Origin: Nannochloropsis oceanica | Lineage: Eukaryota > Sar > Eustigmatophyceae > Eustigmatales > Monodopsidaceae | Assembly: GCA_004519485.1 (NCBI GenBank) | Contig: CP038111.1 | Span: 124,001-188,000 of the forward strand | Reading direction: 5' to 3' | DNA length: 64,000 nucleotides | Part shown: positions 20,921-30,119 of the stretch, one piece after another | Layout: each line of letters starts with the position of its first letter | Position numbering within the stretch: the stretch's first letter is position 1 | Notes under the pieces: model-generated | Told to the model about the DNA's origin: nothing | Databases searched by the model: none | The model's input: only the letters and a program-made list of their open reading frames with translations | Position numbers and translations under genes: made by a program

Positions 20921-21249
20921 GAGGGGGGGGCTATATATGTGTGCATGTAGGGGAAACGTATATGTCAATGTTAAATGTACAAAGAATTGCAACAAACGCT
21001 ATGGAAGATAGTGACATCCAACTTATTTGAAGAACAACGCAAACGCTTCAACCCATATGCAAAAGCCGTTCTACTCACCCAACGAGAACATTCCAAGTGA
21101 CTTATGTCCTACCGCCTTGCCCTTCTGACTCATCCCTTTCCCTCCACTGTCCCTAGCCTATCATCAGACCCACTGGTCTCGCCACGCAAGCAAGCGTCCG
21201 CCGTCCGCCTGCCGCATCCGTATTACATCGGTCACACTCGAATCGAAGC
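20921..21249. other. Short tandem intergenic region
   Basis: It holds the 3' UTR of the PX-GOLD gene and the promoter of the next gene. No motif is recognised. Confidence 0.5.
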
Positions 21250-22365
21250 ATGGCCTTCAAGCAGGCTGTCGTCGTCCTTCTAAGTCTCGCCCTCCATTTC
21301 CCGGTCCTAACTTGGGGCTTCTTTCTCCGCATGTCCCGAACACCGTTGGGAGTAGGCGTCGTTGGCTGCGGGCGCATCGGACAGATACACGGCAATACCC
21401 TCGCTTTCCACACGCCAGGCGCGCGGCTTGTGGCCATTACGGACCCCTTCGAGGAGATGGGTAAGAAGTTAATAGAACAAACGGGTGGCATGCCCACCTA
21501 CCACAAGGACTACTTGGAGCTGCTTGACCGCGACGATGTGCATGCCGTGGTGGTGGCTTCACCCACGCCCTACCACGTGGAGCAAATCATGTCGGCCGTC
21601 GAGCGTGGCAAACACGTCTTCTGTGAGAAACCGATCTCGAACGATCTCTCTGCTATTGACGCCTGCACTCAAGCTGCGGCTAAGGCGGGCACCAAGCTCA
21701 TCCTTGGCTTCCAACGTCGCTTCGACATCAACTTTCAAAATGTCAAGAAGCAGATTACGCAAGGCGCAATTGGCAAAATGCGGACTTTCCGCATCGTAAG
21801 TCGGGATCCGGCCCCACCCCCTGCTGAGTACCTCAAGACAAGCGGCGGCATCTTTTTGGACATGAGCAGCCACGATTTTGATATGGCTCGTTTCTTGGTG
21901 GGGAGCGAGATTGAGGAGGTCTACGTGCAAGGAGCCTCGTGGGGGCCCGAGGCTAAGGCGGCAGGGGACCTGGACACTCAAATCACACTCTTACGGTTCC
22001 AAAATGGGGTGTTTGGAACAATTGAAAACTCTCGTTTGTGTTCTTTCGGGTATGACCAGCGTGTGGAGGTCTTTGGGGAGCTGGGGTCGCTGCAGGGGGA
22101 GAATCGGAGCCCGAGCACAGTGCTGCGTTCGGATGCCAAGGGCGTGACTGCTGGTCTGCCGTACTCGTTTTTTATGGACCGGTACAGCGAGGCCTATGTG
22201 GGGATTATCAAGGCGTTTGTGAACAAAGTAACAGGCGGAGAAGGGGAGGGAGTCGAGCATTTGGCGGGTGCGATGGACGGGAAGGCCACGGTTCTGGCGG
22301 GCATGGCGGCGAAGGCGTCGGTGGAGACAGGAAGGCCGGTCCATATCACGGAGGTGGGAAAGTAG
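21250..22365 (+). CDS. Gfo/Idh/MocA-family oxidoreductase (inositol 2-dehydrogenase-like) with signal peptide
   Basis: A 371-residue single-exon protein. After a hydrophobic N-terminus (residues 1-24, ending LTWG before FFLRM) comes the Rossmann motif VGVVGCGRIGQIHG near residues 33-46. The family signature EKPIS is near 125-129, and the C-terminal alpha/beta domain contains GGIFLDMSSHDFDMARFLVG, with the usual H-D pair. Overall similarity is to myo-inositol 2-dehydrogenase (IolG), which uses NAD to make scyllo-inosose. The family is broad, however, and the substrate cannot be fixed from sequence. Phe at the predicted cleavage site could mean plastid import, though the motif is weaker than in its neighbours. 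The bacterial-like sequence suggests old gene transfer; no other inositol-catabolism gene is nearby. Confidence 0.85.
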   Translation: MAFKQAVVVLLSLALHFPVLTWGFFLRMSRTPLGVGVVGCGRIGQIHGNTLAFHTPGARLVAITDPFEEMGKKLIEQTGGMPTYHKDYLELLDRDDVHAVVVASPTPYHVEQIMSAVERGKHVFCEKPISNDLSAIDACTQAAAKAGTKLILGFQRRFDINFQNVKKQITQGAIGKMRTFRIVSRDPAPPPAEYLKTSGGIFLDMSSHDFDMARFLVGSEIEEVYVQGASWGPEAKAAGDLDTQITLLRFQNGVFGTIENSRLCSFGYDQRVEVFGELGSLQGENRSPSTVLRSDAKGVTAGLPYSFFMDRYSEAYVGIIKAFVNKVTGGEGEGVEHLAGAMDGKATVLAGMAAKASVETGRPVHITEVGK

Positions 22366-22785
22366 AATTTGGAGGCAGGAAAAAGGAGGGAGAGAGAGAT
22401 GGCTGATAAATTATTTTCGAAGTAAGGGAAAAGGAAGGAGGAAGAAGAGACGATGTGTGTATAGTGAGGTCAAAAGCTGTTACTGCGCTTTGTGTTGTCA
22501 CGGTCGGAAGGAGTCCTTCTTCACTTGTGTCGTTACGAGACGTGCACGGGCAAGGAAAAAAAAGGAGACCAAGAACTTAAGACTCGTCTATCTTGACTCT
22601 ATTGTCGCACCTATTCTTTATCGAGTGTTTTTGTCCCTCTTTGGAAAAATGCAGATAGGCAAACTCATTGGTGCCGGCTGTTCTTCCTCCGCCTGACAAT
22701 AAAGCCTCGACCATGCATATATCCCATGAAATGGCCCTCCTTTTTGTCCCTGCTCCCTCTGTCGGTCTCTCCCTTCCTTCCTCCC
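22366..22785. other. Convergent intergenic region
   Basis: This spacer of 420 bases holds two 3' UTRs. A poly-A and purine-rich patch lies at 22376-22450. No gene is seen. Confidence 0.5.
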
Positions 22786-24751
22786 TTACACCCGGGCCAC
22801 GGGGACCAGGTCGTCAATCTTCATGAGCATGCACACCGTCTCCGAGGCCAGCGAGATCGCACTCAGACTCACCAGCAACGGCTGCACGACCTTCTCCGCA
22901 TACATATCAGATATACTAGACTGCCTGACATTAATTCCCGTGCCATTCTCTCCCGCCGCATGCCGACGCCGCAACTCCGTCACGATAGCAATGGGGTTCA
23001 GGCCCCCGTTCTCGGCCAGGGTATACGGAACCACCTCCAATGACTGCGCAAACGCCGCCACACAGTACGCCTTCATCCCAACCTGCAATTTCGACCACTC
23101 GGTCAGTCTCAGATTCACCTCCGTCTCCGCTGCCCCCCCGCCCGCGATCAAAAACCGCTTCTTGACCAAGCTCCTCACCACACACAAAGCGTCATGCAGC
23201 GAGCGATCCGCCTCCTCCAACACCAATTTGTTCGACCCCCGAATTAAAATCGACATAGTCGTGCCCGGGTTTTGGACGCCCGTCACCTTCACTACCTTAT
23301 GAGAGCCCCCCGGGACCGTCACCTCCGTCACGAGCTCCGCCGATCCCAGCTTATCGGGAGTGAAAGAATCAACGTGCGCCACGGGCATACAGCCCAGGGT
23401 CCGCTGAATGAACTCCACATCCGTCCGCTCCACCTCGGTGATGACCATGATGTCCATCTTGGCCAGAAAGTGGAGGGAGAGGTCATTATATGCGTCGCGT
23501 AGGATCGATTTTTGAACCAACAAAACATTGCACCCTGACTTCTTGATCTTCTTCACCAGGTTGAGAATGTATTTCCTCTCTTCTCGCAGGATCCGGTCCA
23601 TGGCCGCGTAGTCCGACACCACGACATTATTCTCCATGTCCGTCTTGGGGGCCGATAAATGGAACTGGATCAACCCAATCTTTGCCTTCTCGATGCGAGT
23701 CGGGCCGCCGGCCGCCCCCTTGTTCGCGCCCTTCTCAAACACAATGCCCGGGACCAGCTCCGTGTCGTCCACAGTGCCGCCCAACTGCTTTACGATACGA
23801 ATGTCGTTCAAATCAACGTTGACTGCAGATTCGGGGTTAATGATATTCAGCACCGCGTCCACGGCCACCGGGGCCAGAATGTCCGAGTTCTGCGACACGA
23901 CCTTGCTGCTCAAGCAAGTCACCACGGCATTAATAAGTGTTTCGCGAGCCCGTAAATCTACAGGCTTGGACATGCCTTGCAACACTTCTTCCGCCTTCTC
24001 CGCAGCAGCTTTAAAGGAGTCGGCTATCATGGTGGGGTGAATGCCCTTGGCCAAAAGGTCGGAGCACGCGTTCAGCATCGAGCCTGCCAAGACCACCACG
24101 CTCGTCGTCCCGTCCCCCGCCTCGATGTCCTGCGATTTGGACAGCTCCACAAGCATCTTGGCACAGGGATGAAAGACAGACATCTGCCCTAAGATGGTAG
24201 CTCCGTCATTGGTGATGATGACTTCGCCGTCTCCGCGTTGGATCATCTTGTCCATACCCCGTGGGCCCAGGCTCGTGCGGATAGCGTCTGCCACACCTGT
24301 TGATGAGATGCGGTAGGTTGTTGGGGAGAGGGGAAGTAAAAATGATGAGTGCTCTACAGGGATGAGAAACGGAGCTAGCAATAGCAGCAAATGGCAAAGG
24401 ATGTTGGGCTTGCAGGGTTGCCGGCGCAGCGCAGGGCAGAGGTAATGATGACGGCGCCATGGAAATATGAAGAGACGCCCAGCCAGAGAAAGCCAACGGT
24501 AATGAAGCAGAAACCATAAGTGCATGCATGCATGCATACAAAACGCTGGCAGGCGCGTTTGACACAAGCACATGCATAAATGCCTGGGCACTTTTTAGTC
24601 AAGCAAAGAAAGGGGAAGCTGGCGCTTGGAGACTAAGACATGTTTTCATGCGCGACGTACCTTTGGCAGCCACAATGTTGGAGATGCGAACATCCTTCTC
24701 CTTAGATGACTCCTTCAGGGTCTCGCCCCGGCGTGAAGCGGTGCTGACCAT
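22786..24751 (-). CDS. CCT4: T-complex protein 1 subunit delta (CCT4)
   Basis: Two exons, 24751-24661 and 24296-22786, joined by GTACGT...CAACAG in phase 1, give 533 residues, the usual CCT length. The first exon ends [10 protein letters not shown] and the second begins [20 protein letters not shown], the conserved equatorial N-terminus. NDGATIL, the ATPase motif [15 protein letters not shown] and the C-terminal [13 protein letters not shown] and NGGLNPI are all present. The pattern in the apical domain, and overall similarity, fit the delta subunit. CCT is the cytosolic hetero-oligomeric chaperonin that folds actin and tubulin. The intron is 364 bases and contains a (GCAT)n run near 24522. 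Confidence 0.95.
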
Positions 24752-25294
24752 CGGTGGTGCGCTGTGTGTTGGGTGTGGAGAGGCGTGAAGAACATTTTGG
24801 CGTGAGGCGAGCGATTCGGTGGAGGAGCTGAGGGAAGAGGTTTTGATCACAAGACGCCCTGTCCGCCTGAGCTCCATCGGCGACAGACGTCCCCGCTGCA
24901 CTCGAAGCTAGTGGTAGTAAGGGAAGAGGGGTGAACACAAAATTTAAGCCGTGAGTTTGGGTAGTGCGGGCAACAGTGGGCGAAAGTCTTCTGCGGCGGC
25001 GAGCCGCCGCAGACACCAAGTCGTGACATCACGAGGCCAACATGAATCGTCATTGCCGGCCTCCGATCACCCCAATGAAGCGCTCTCTCCGCATATTTTT
25101 TGAAAAATAAAAATGGTGCGCTCATAAGCAAACACAGAGTCTCATTCCAACATTTTGGAGCGCAGGGGACCACAAAGGCTGAACGACTATTCCAAACTCC
25201 ATGCTCGCTCGCTCTCACATTTTGTTCCTTCTTCCCGCTGTAGTAATTTATATATTAACACATTTGCTTTCGTCATTTTAACCCATCAAGCTCT
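24752..25294. promoter_or_regulatory. Upstream region of CCT4
   Basis: This tandem spacer separates the CCT4 start from the 3' end of the PPR gene. It holds the CCT4 promoter and a perfect palindrome at 24990-25013. A TTTTTTGAAAAATAAAAA patch lies near 25095. Confidence 0.45.
24990..25013. repeat. Perfect 11-bp GC-rich palindrome
   Basis: TCTGCGGCGGC and GCCGCCGCAGA are exact reverse complements separated by only GA. It lies about 240 bases upstream of the CCT4 ATG and could be a dimeric transcription-factor site or a stable hairpin in the 5' UTR. Confidence 0.85.
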
Positions 25295-26197
25295 TCACTC
25301 AACCCTCCTGCCGCCCCCCAATCCCCCCCGATCCAGTTCCCGCCCGATTTCTTCGACCCGTACCATCTCCCCCGCCTCCTGACAAAGCTTCATTACCAAT
25401 GCCAGCATGTCCTTGCCTGGCGCCACGCCTGCCTCCTTCATGGTTTTCAACAATTCGTGGGCCCGAGTCGCTTGTTTGGCCTTGTGCAGCGCCTGCATGG
25501 CGAGATCGTAACTAGCATAGTCGCAAGTCACCCCCCGCCGGTCAGCCTCCAGCACCAGTGTCAAGGCCATCTCCCACTCCCCTTCCTCGCCGCAGCCGCC
25601 TATCGCGCGATTGTAGGTCACCAGATCAGGAACCAATTCCCTGTATGTCATTTCGTCAAGCGTCCATTGGAGCTGCCGCCAATTCTTGGCCGCCTCACAG
25701 GCGCGGGCAACGAACCCGTATACCTCGTTGTCTAGCTTGTGCTCCGCGTCTTTCATGTAGCTCAACACGTGGTTGGCCTCCTCGTACCGGCCTTGCTCCC
25801 CACACGCCTCAATAGCTAACACAAAACTCTGCCGATCTGGCTCTAAGCCCAGCTCGACCATCTCTTCTAAGAGCCAGCAACCCGGTTCCCACTGTCCCTC
25901 CCTCGCGCATGCCTTCAGTACCTTGTTGTAGATCTCGACCGTGGGAGTCTCGAGCGTTTCGAGCAGGTTCAGACCTTCTTGCCAGCTCATATCCTCTCCG
26001 CCCAGCGTTGTTACTTCGCGAGCAGAAGCTCTTGCACGAATTGTGGGAGAGGAGCGGAAGGAGGGCTGCGGATGCCCCGGCACGAATGCCTGCGCAGTTG
26101 GCAGCAGGACGACAAGGGTAAGGAGCAACGCTAGGGCCAGGGTGCCACCCAAAGCGTCCAAGCGGCTTTGCCCCATGGTCATCTGTGAAACGACCAT
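25295..26197 (-). CDS. Plastid-targeted pentatricopeptide repeat (PPR) protein
   Basis: A 300-residue single-exon protein. Residues 1-37 are a signal peptide ending AQA, followed by Phe38-Val-Pro, the bipartite plastid presequence. From about residue 85 on are five or six consecutive helix pairs of the PPR type, for example VEIYNKVLKACAREGQWEPG, FVLAIEACGEQGRYEEANHV and VTYNRAIGGCGEEGEWEMAL. No DYW, E or SMR domain follows, so it is a short P-class protein. PPR proteins bind single-stranded RNA and guide organellar RNA processing or translation. The target RNA cannot be deduced. It is divergent from the uracil-DNA glycosylase gene. Confidence 0.9.
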   Translation of the reverse strand: MVVSQMTMGQSRLDALGGTLALALLLTLVVLLPTAQAFVPGHPQPSFRSSPTIRARASAREVTTLGGEDMSWQEGLNLLETLETPTVEIYNKVLKACAREGQWEPGCWLLEEMVELGLEPDRQSFVLAIEACGEQGRYEEANHVLSYMKDAEHKLDNEVYGFVARACEAAKNWRQLQWTLDEMTYRELVPDLVTYNRAIGGCGEEGEWEMALTLVLEADRRGVTCDYASYDLAMQALHKAKQATRAHELLKTMKEAGVAPGKDMLALVMKLCQEAGEMVRVEEIGRELDRGGLGGGRRVE

Positions 26198-26507
26198 TAT
26201 CGCATGAGGTGTTTTGGTGAGAGTGGTCGAGTATGGGTGTGAGAAGGGTTACAAGAGTTAAAGTGTTCTTCTCATCATCATTTTTGCGTTCACGCAATGC
26301 ACTCTCGAGACCAGACTCAGATCCTTCGTGTGTACACACCTAGCGCAGAACGGAGCGATCTTCGAGGAAGCCAGGGGCTACATCGTGGGCTGCGTGGGGC
26401 CACTGATCTACAGAGGCTTGGCTGCGTGAGCACTGAGATGGTACGTGCCGATCACCGCCCCTCCCTCCGTCCCTCTCCCTCTCATACTTCTGCTGATATT
26501 TCACAAC
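26198..26507. promoter_or_regulatory. Compact divergent promoter between PPR and uracil-DNA glycosylase
   Basis: At about 310 bases this is among the shortest divergent spacers in the window, so the two genes probably share a nucleosome-depleted promoter. A pyrimidine-rich stretch precedes the plus-strand ATG. No named motif is seen. Confidence 0.45.
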
Positions 26508-27539
26508 ATGCAGCGCTTTCCGAGCAGTGCAAGTCGCATATCCATGTCAATGCTGCTGCTGGCGCGCATGTTGCGACTTGCCGCTCCGTCGTCGTTGTCG
26601 TCGCCGTCTTGCTTTTTGGTGTCTGTCTCCCCCCTCAGGCTCCAAACCTCCTGCCGCTCGTTCATGAAGAAAAGGCTGGCTACTTCCTTCTTATCCCACG
26701 CTAAGTCCTTTGAGGAGTCGTCTATCTCCTTGTTATCCTCTACAAATGCGCCAGAAGCCTCCACAAGCGCGACCGAAGCAGTCATATCCTCATCCACTTC
26801 TCCAGCTTCAGTTCCCCAATCAGGGGTCACCCCCACGCCCAACACACGCTACGCAAGTCATACCGACTTCGTCCAAGCTATGCAAGGCCTGACGGGAGAC
26901 CCCTTACAGTCTACGGGCACCAACGTGGTAATCTATCGCGGCAACATAAAAGCCAAAATCATGGTTGTGGGAGAAGCACCTGGTGAAACGGAGGACATCG
27001 AAGGTAAACCCTTTGTGGGCCGTGCGGGGAAGCTGCTCGACGATATTCTGGCAGCTGTTGGCTTGGATGAGGACTCTGTATATATAACCAATGTTGTCCT
27101 ACGTCGTCCACCGAAGAACCGAACACCTCTCGCACCAGAAGTGGCGTGGTACCGACCTCTGCTAATGGAGAATATCCGTCTAGTCGATCCGCACATCATC
27201 TTGTTGGCGGGAGCGTGTGCCTGCAAAGCCGTGCTGACAGATGAAAAGCGAGGCATTACCAAAATTCGGGGCGAGTGGTTTGAGCGGCAGTTTGGAGGGG
27301 AGGGAGGGATGGATGGGGAGGGTCTGAGGCTGTGCATGCCGATGTTTCACCCTTCTTACTTACTGAGGAATCCGAGTAGGAGGGTGGACGGCCCCAAGTG
27401 GTTGACTTGGCAAGATATCAAGGAGGTGCGTAGGCGATATGACGAGGTACAGCGGGAAGAGGGTGAGTGGGGTAAGGAGGGGGAACAGGAGGGTAGTGAC
27501 GGCAAGGTGCCGGCAGGGACCTTGACACCAGACGTGTGA
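26508..27539 (+). CDS. Family-4-like uracil-DNA glycosylase lacking the usual Fe-S cysteines
   Basis: A 343-residue single-exon protein; the frame is open farther upstream but this is the first ATG. An N-terminal extension of about 130 residues, Ser-rich with hydrophobic patches, suggests organelle import. The catalytic domain has the family-4 motif GEAPGETEDIEGKPFVGRAG, then VYITNVVLRRPPKNRTP and the C-terminal MFHPSYLLRNPSRR with the catalytic-loop His. It should excise uracil from DNA. The four cysteines that hold the 4Fe-4S cluster in bacterial and archaeal enzymes appear absent: there is no CxxC before the first motif, Arg stands where Cys is usual in NVVKCRPP, and Trp/Tyr occupy the EI..C.PFL site. 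No partner gene is adjacent. Confidence 0.88.
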   Translation: MQRFPSSASRISMSMLLLARMLRLAAPSSLSSPSCFLVSVSPLRLQTSCRSFMKKRLATSFLSHAKSFEESSISLLSSTNAPEASTSATEAVISSSTSPASVPQSGVTPTPNTRYASHTDFVQAMQGLTGDPLQSTGTNVVIYRGNIKAKIMVVGEAPGETEDIEGKPFVGRAGKLLDDILAAVGLDEDSVYITNVVLRRPPKNRTPLAPEVAWYRPLLMENIRLVDPHIILLAGACACKAVLTDEKRGITKIRGEWFERQFGGEGGMDGEGLRLCMPMFHPSYLLRNPSRRVDGPKWLTWQDIKEVRRRYDEVQREEGEWGKEGEQEGSDGKVPAGTLTPDV

Positions 27540-27649
27540 GTAGCAGCCAGTCAAGGCATTGAAAGCAGCCCAATCTGTGAAACGGCGCAAAAATCTCAGT
27601 GTTCATCTAGTTTCTTTCATGTTTATTTCTACCGCCTATTTCTGTCTCC

Positions 27650-29602
27650 TTACTTCCCAATGCAAAAGTCCCTGAAAATGACATCCAAGACCTCTTCCAC
27701 GTCCACCGCCCCCGTAATCCGCCCCAGCTCCGTGGACGCGATTCGCAACTCCTCCGCCGCCACATCAAGCCCTAGATTCCGGTCGTCCAAGAAAGAAGTC
27801 AAGGCCTCCACACACTTCTCAACATGCACGCGGTGCCTCGCCCGTGTGATGACAGGGACCTCATTTTGTTCCTCCTCTCCCCCCCCCCGGTCAAGCAGAG
27901 CCTCCAGCCTGGCCTGCAACCCGCCCAACATCTCTTCCACCCCCTCCCCCGTCGAGCACGACACAAAGAATGCCGACGCCCTTCCTCTTGACCTCGCTCC
28001 ATTCCCCACCCCGCCTGCTCCAGCGAGGGAGCGCACGGCCAAGTCACTTCCCTCCGCGACCGCGTCCATCTTATTCACCACCAGCAGGAGGCCATCCTTC
28101 TCCTCCACCGCTGCCAGCACCTCACTCAACGCCTTCGGGGGGGCTCCGGCCGCAAACGGGCCTACCCCTGCCAATGACGCCAGACCTTCGCTCTCCAGCG
28201 AGCCTGAGGCATCCAGTACCACCAACGTCAGCTGGGCTTGCTCCGCTGCTTCTCGTGCCCGACGAATCCCCTCCTGCTCAACCTCATCCGCAGCCGCTTC
28301 TCTAATTCCTGCCGTATCGCTCACCAGTACCGGCAGGCCTGCGAGCTCTAACTGCACCTCAACCACATCTCGGGTAGTGCCCGCTATAGGAGACACAATG
28401 GCAGCCGGCCTTTTCGCCAACAGATTTAAAAGCGTGCTCTTCCCCGCATTCGGCGGGCCCACTATTGCCACCCGAATCCCCGACCTGATGACCTCCCCTC
28501 GGTTGCCGTCTGCCAGGTGCCGCCGCATTTCCTCTCGGAGCGTCGCTGCCCGAGGACGAATGGCGTCATAGGCAGCCTCGTCCACATCCAACTCGTCATC
28601 CCCAAAATCAATCACCGCCTCCGTGTGCGCCAAACACACCTTCAGTTCCTCCCTCCACCCCTCGTACGTCACTCTCAAACCACCCCCCATCTGCCTCAAG
28701 GCCTGCTTACGTTGCGCCGCCGTATCGGCAGAAATCAAATCCGCTAGTCCCTCTACCTCTGTCAGGTCCATCCTTCCATTCCCGAAAGCCCGTTCCGTAA
28801 ACTCTCCTCTCTCGGCCGGCCGTACCTCTGCTCCCTTCCCTACATCCAGAGCGAGCAAAGCTTGGGTCACACCTTGGATTACAGCCCGGCTGCCGTGACA
28901 GTGAAGTTCGACAGTGTCTTCTCCCGTGAAGGAACGAGGGCCCGGAAACCACAGGACGAGGGCTTGGTCCAACACCTCGTGAGTGCTAGGACAATAAAGC
29001 TTCCGCAAACCAGCCACACGAGGCATGGGGAAAGATGCGGGATTCTTGACGGCAGGAGAATAAGTGAGGGCTGCCAAGCATTGCTCGGCGCGGGGACCGG
29101 AAATGCGAATTACTGCCACGCCCGCGCGACCTTGACCCGAGGAGAGGGCAAATATGGTGTCGTCCACGTGTGGGGCGACCGCGTCAGTCCAGCTGACTTG
29201 ATTCCTCGTTCGCTTTCTTGAATTGATGCTAGAGGCGGAGGAAAGAGACGACGAGAGTGGCGCGGGAATTGAAGGCCTGGAAAGTCGGCTGCTCAGTGAG
29301 AAGGGAGAGAAGGGGGAGAAGGAGGAGGAGGAGGAGGAGGAGGAGGAGGAGGAGGAGGAGGAGGAGGAGGAGGAGATCACGGTCCTGGCGCTCGACACAG
29401 TTCTTCTTATTCGCACCTTTGTGGCTGGGAGGACCAAGGGCGAGTAAAAAGCAGCGACAGCAACCAGATGCCGGCTACACGGTGCTATTGCGGGCATCAT
29501 GGTGGTCGTCGCAAGTGCTACGTCAAGTTGTAGTAGAATGATGGTCGGAAGGAGGCCAAGCTGAAGGAGAAGGGAGTAGGGAGGCCGTTTGCCGCGGCGC
29601 AT
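27650..29602 (-). CDS. mnmE: tRNA modification GTPase MnmE (TrmE), organellar
   Basis: The frame extends to an ATG at 29749 (699 residues); the ATG at 29602 (650 residues) is preferred because it begins a basic-hydrophobic signal-like stretch. Numbered from 29602, the N-terminal tetrahydrofolate-binding domain starts near residue 145 (DTIFALSSGQGRAGVAVIRI). The G domain inserted in the helical domain has GPPNAGKST near 382-390, the T-rich switch PIAGTTRD, DTAG near 429-432 and NKMD. The C-terminus is FCIGK, with the catalytic Cys of the FC(I/V)GK motif. MnmE works with MnmG to place the xm5 group on wobble uridine of organellar tRNAs. An 18-residue Ser run in the presequence comes from a GGA/TCC microsatellite. 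Which organelle it serves is not clear. Confidence 0.94.
   Translation of the reverse strand: MRRGKRPPYSLLLQLGLLPTIILLQLDVALATTTMMPAIAPCSRHLVAVAAFYSPLVLPATKVRIRRTVSSARTVISSSSSSSSSSSSSSSSSSFSPFSPFSLSSRLSRPSIPAPLSSSLSSASSINSRKRTRNQVSWTDAVAPHVDDTIFALSSGQGRAGVAVIRISGPRAEQCLAALTYSPAVKNPASFPMPRVAGLRKLYCPSTHEVLDQALVLWFPGPRSFTGEDTVELHCHGSRAVIQGVTQALLALDVGKGAEVRPAERGEFTERAFGNGRMDLTEVEGLADLISADTAAQRKQALRQMGGGLRVTYEGWREELKVCLAHTEAVIDFGDDELDVDEAAYDAIRPRAATLREEMRRHLADGNRGEVIRSGIRVAIVGPPNAGKSTLLNLLAKRPAAIVSPIAGTTRDVVEVQLELAGLPVLVSDTAGIREAAADEVEQEGIRRAREAAEQAQLTLVVLDASGSLESEGLASLAGVGPFAAGAPPKALSEVLAAVEEKDGLLLVVNKMDAVAEGSDLAVRSLAGAGGVGNGARSRGRASAFFVSCSTGEGVEEMLGGLQARLEALLDRGGGEEEQNEVPVITRARHRVHVEKCVEALTSFLDDRNLGLDVAAEELRIASTELGRITGAVDVEEVLDVIFRDFCIGK
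29321..29374. repeat. GGA/TCC trinucleotide microsatellite inside mnmE
   Basis: About 18 uninterrupted GGA units on the plus strand are read on the minus strand as TCC, coding poly-Ser in the presequence region of MnmE, outside the conserved domains. Confidence 0.95.
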
Positions 29603-30119
29603 ACCCTTGCGCGGAGAGCAAAGTAGAGACGCTGATGATCCTCGTCTTCCCTCTCTGGCTTGTCGCTGCTTGCGTCCTTTGTGGTGTGAGCATGTGAGGG
29701 AGGGCGTGAAGGAGTGGGGAGAGGCGATAAAGAGGATGACGATCACCATCGCATCCCGATGAGACTCTCACGGAGTCTGGCAAAATGATGATGAAACCCA
29801 GGGGGAAAGAGGACTGCCTAAAGAAAACAAACTTTTCCCCACAATCCACTGTGACAAGGCTTCCCCTCGCGTTGTTATGCGCTGCCAGTTGCCATGCACG
29901 TCGCGGTCCGGGTGGTGCTGCATCTGGTTGTACTCGCTCTGTTTAATTTAATTGCTTCGCCCCCGGAAGCCGAGGAAGCCTCGACGCTTCTTCATGCCCT
30001 GTTATCAACTCACCACGACTCACCCTCCTCGCACCGGCACCCACTCTTCCTTCCATCAACCTACAGCCTAGTTACACCCCCTCGCCTGCCAGCCCCCTGT
30101 TTCATCAGTCAAAGACACC
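29603..30119. promoter_or_regulatory. Divergent region between mnmE and RPT6
   Basis: This region contains two promoters and the possible longer start of MnmE (to 29749). The last 120 bases before the RPT6 ATG are C-rich with CACCCTCC-type sequence. Confidence 0.45.

Noticed and set aside
26445-26507. An upstream GTG start for the uracil-DNA glycosylase
   Set aside because: Nuclear genes rarely start at GTG; the first ATG at 26508 is preferred.
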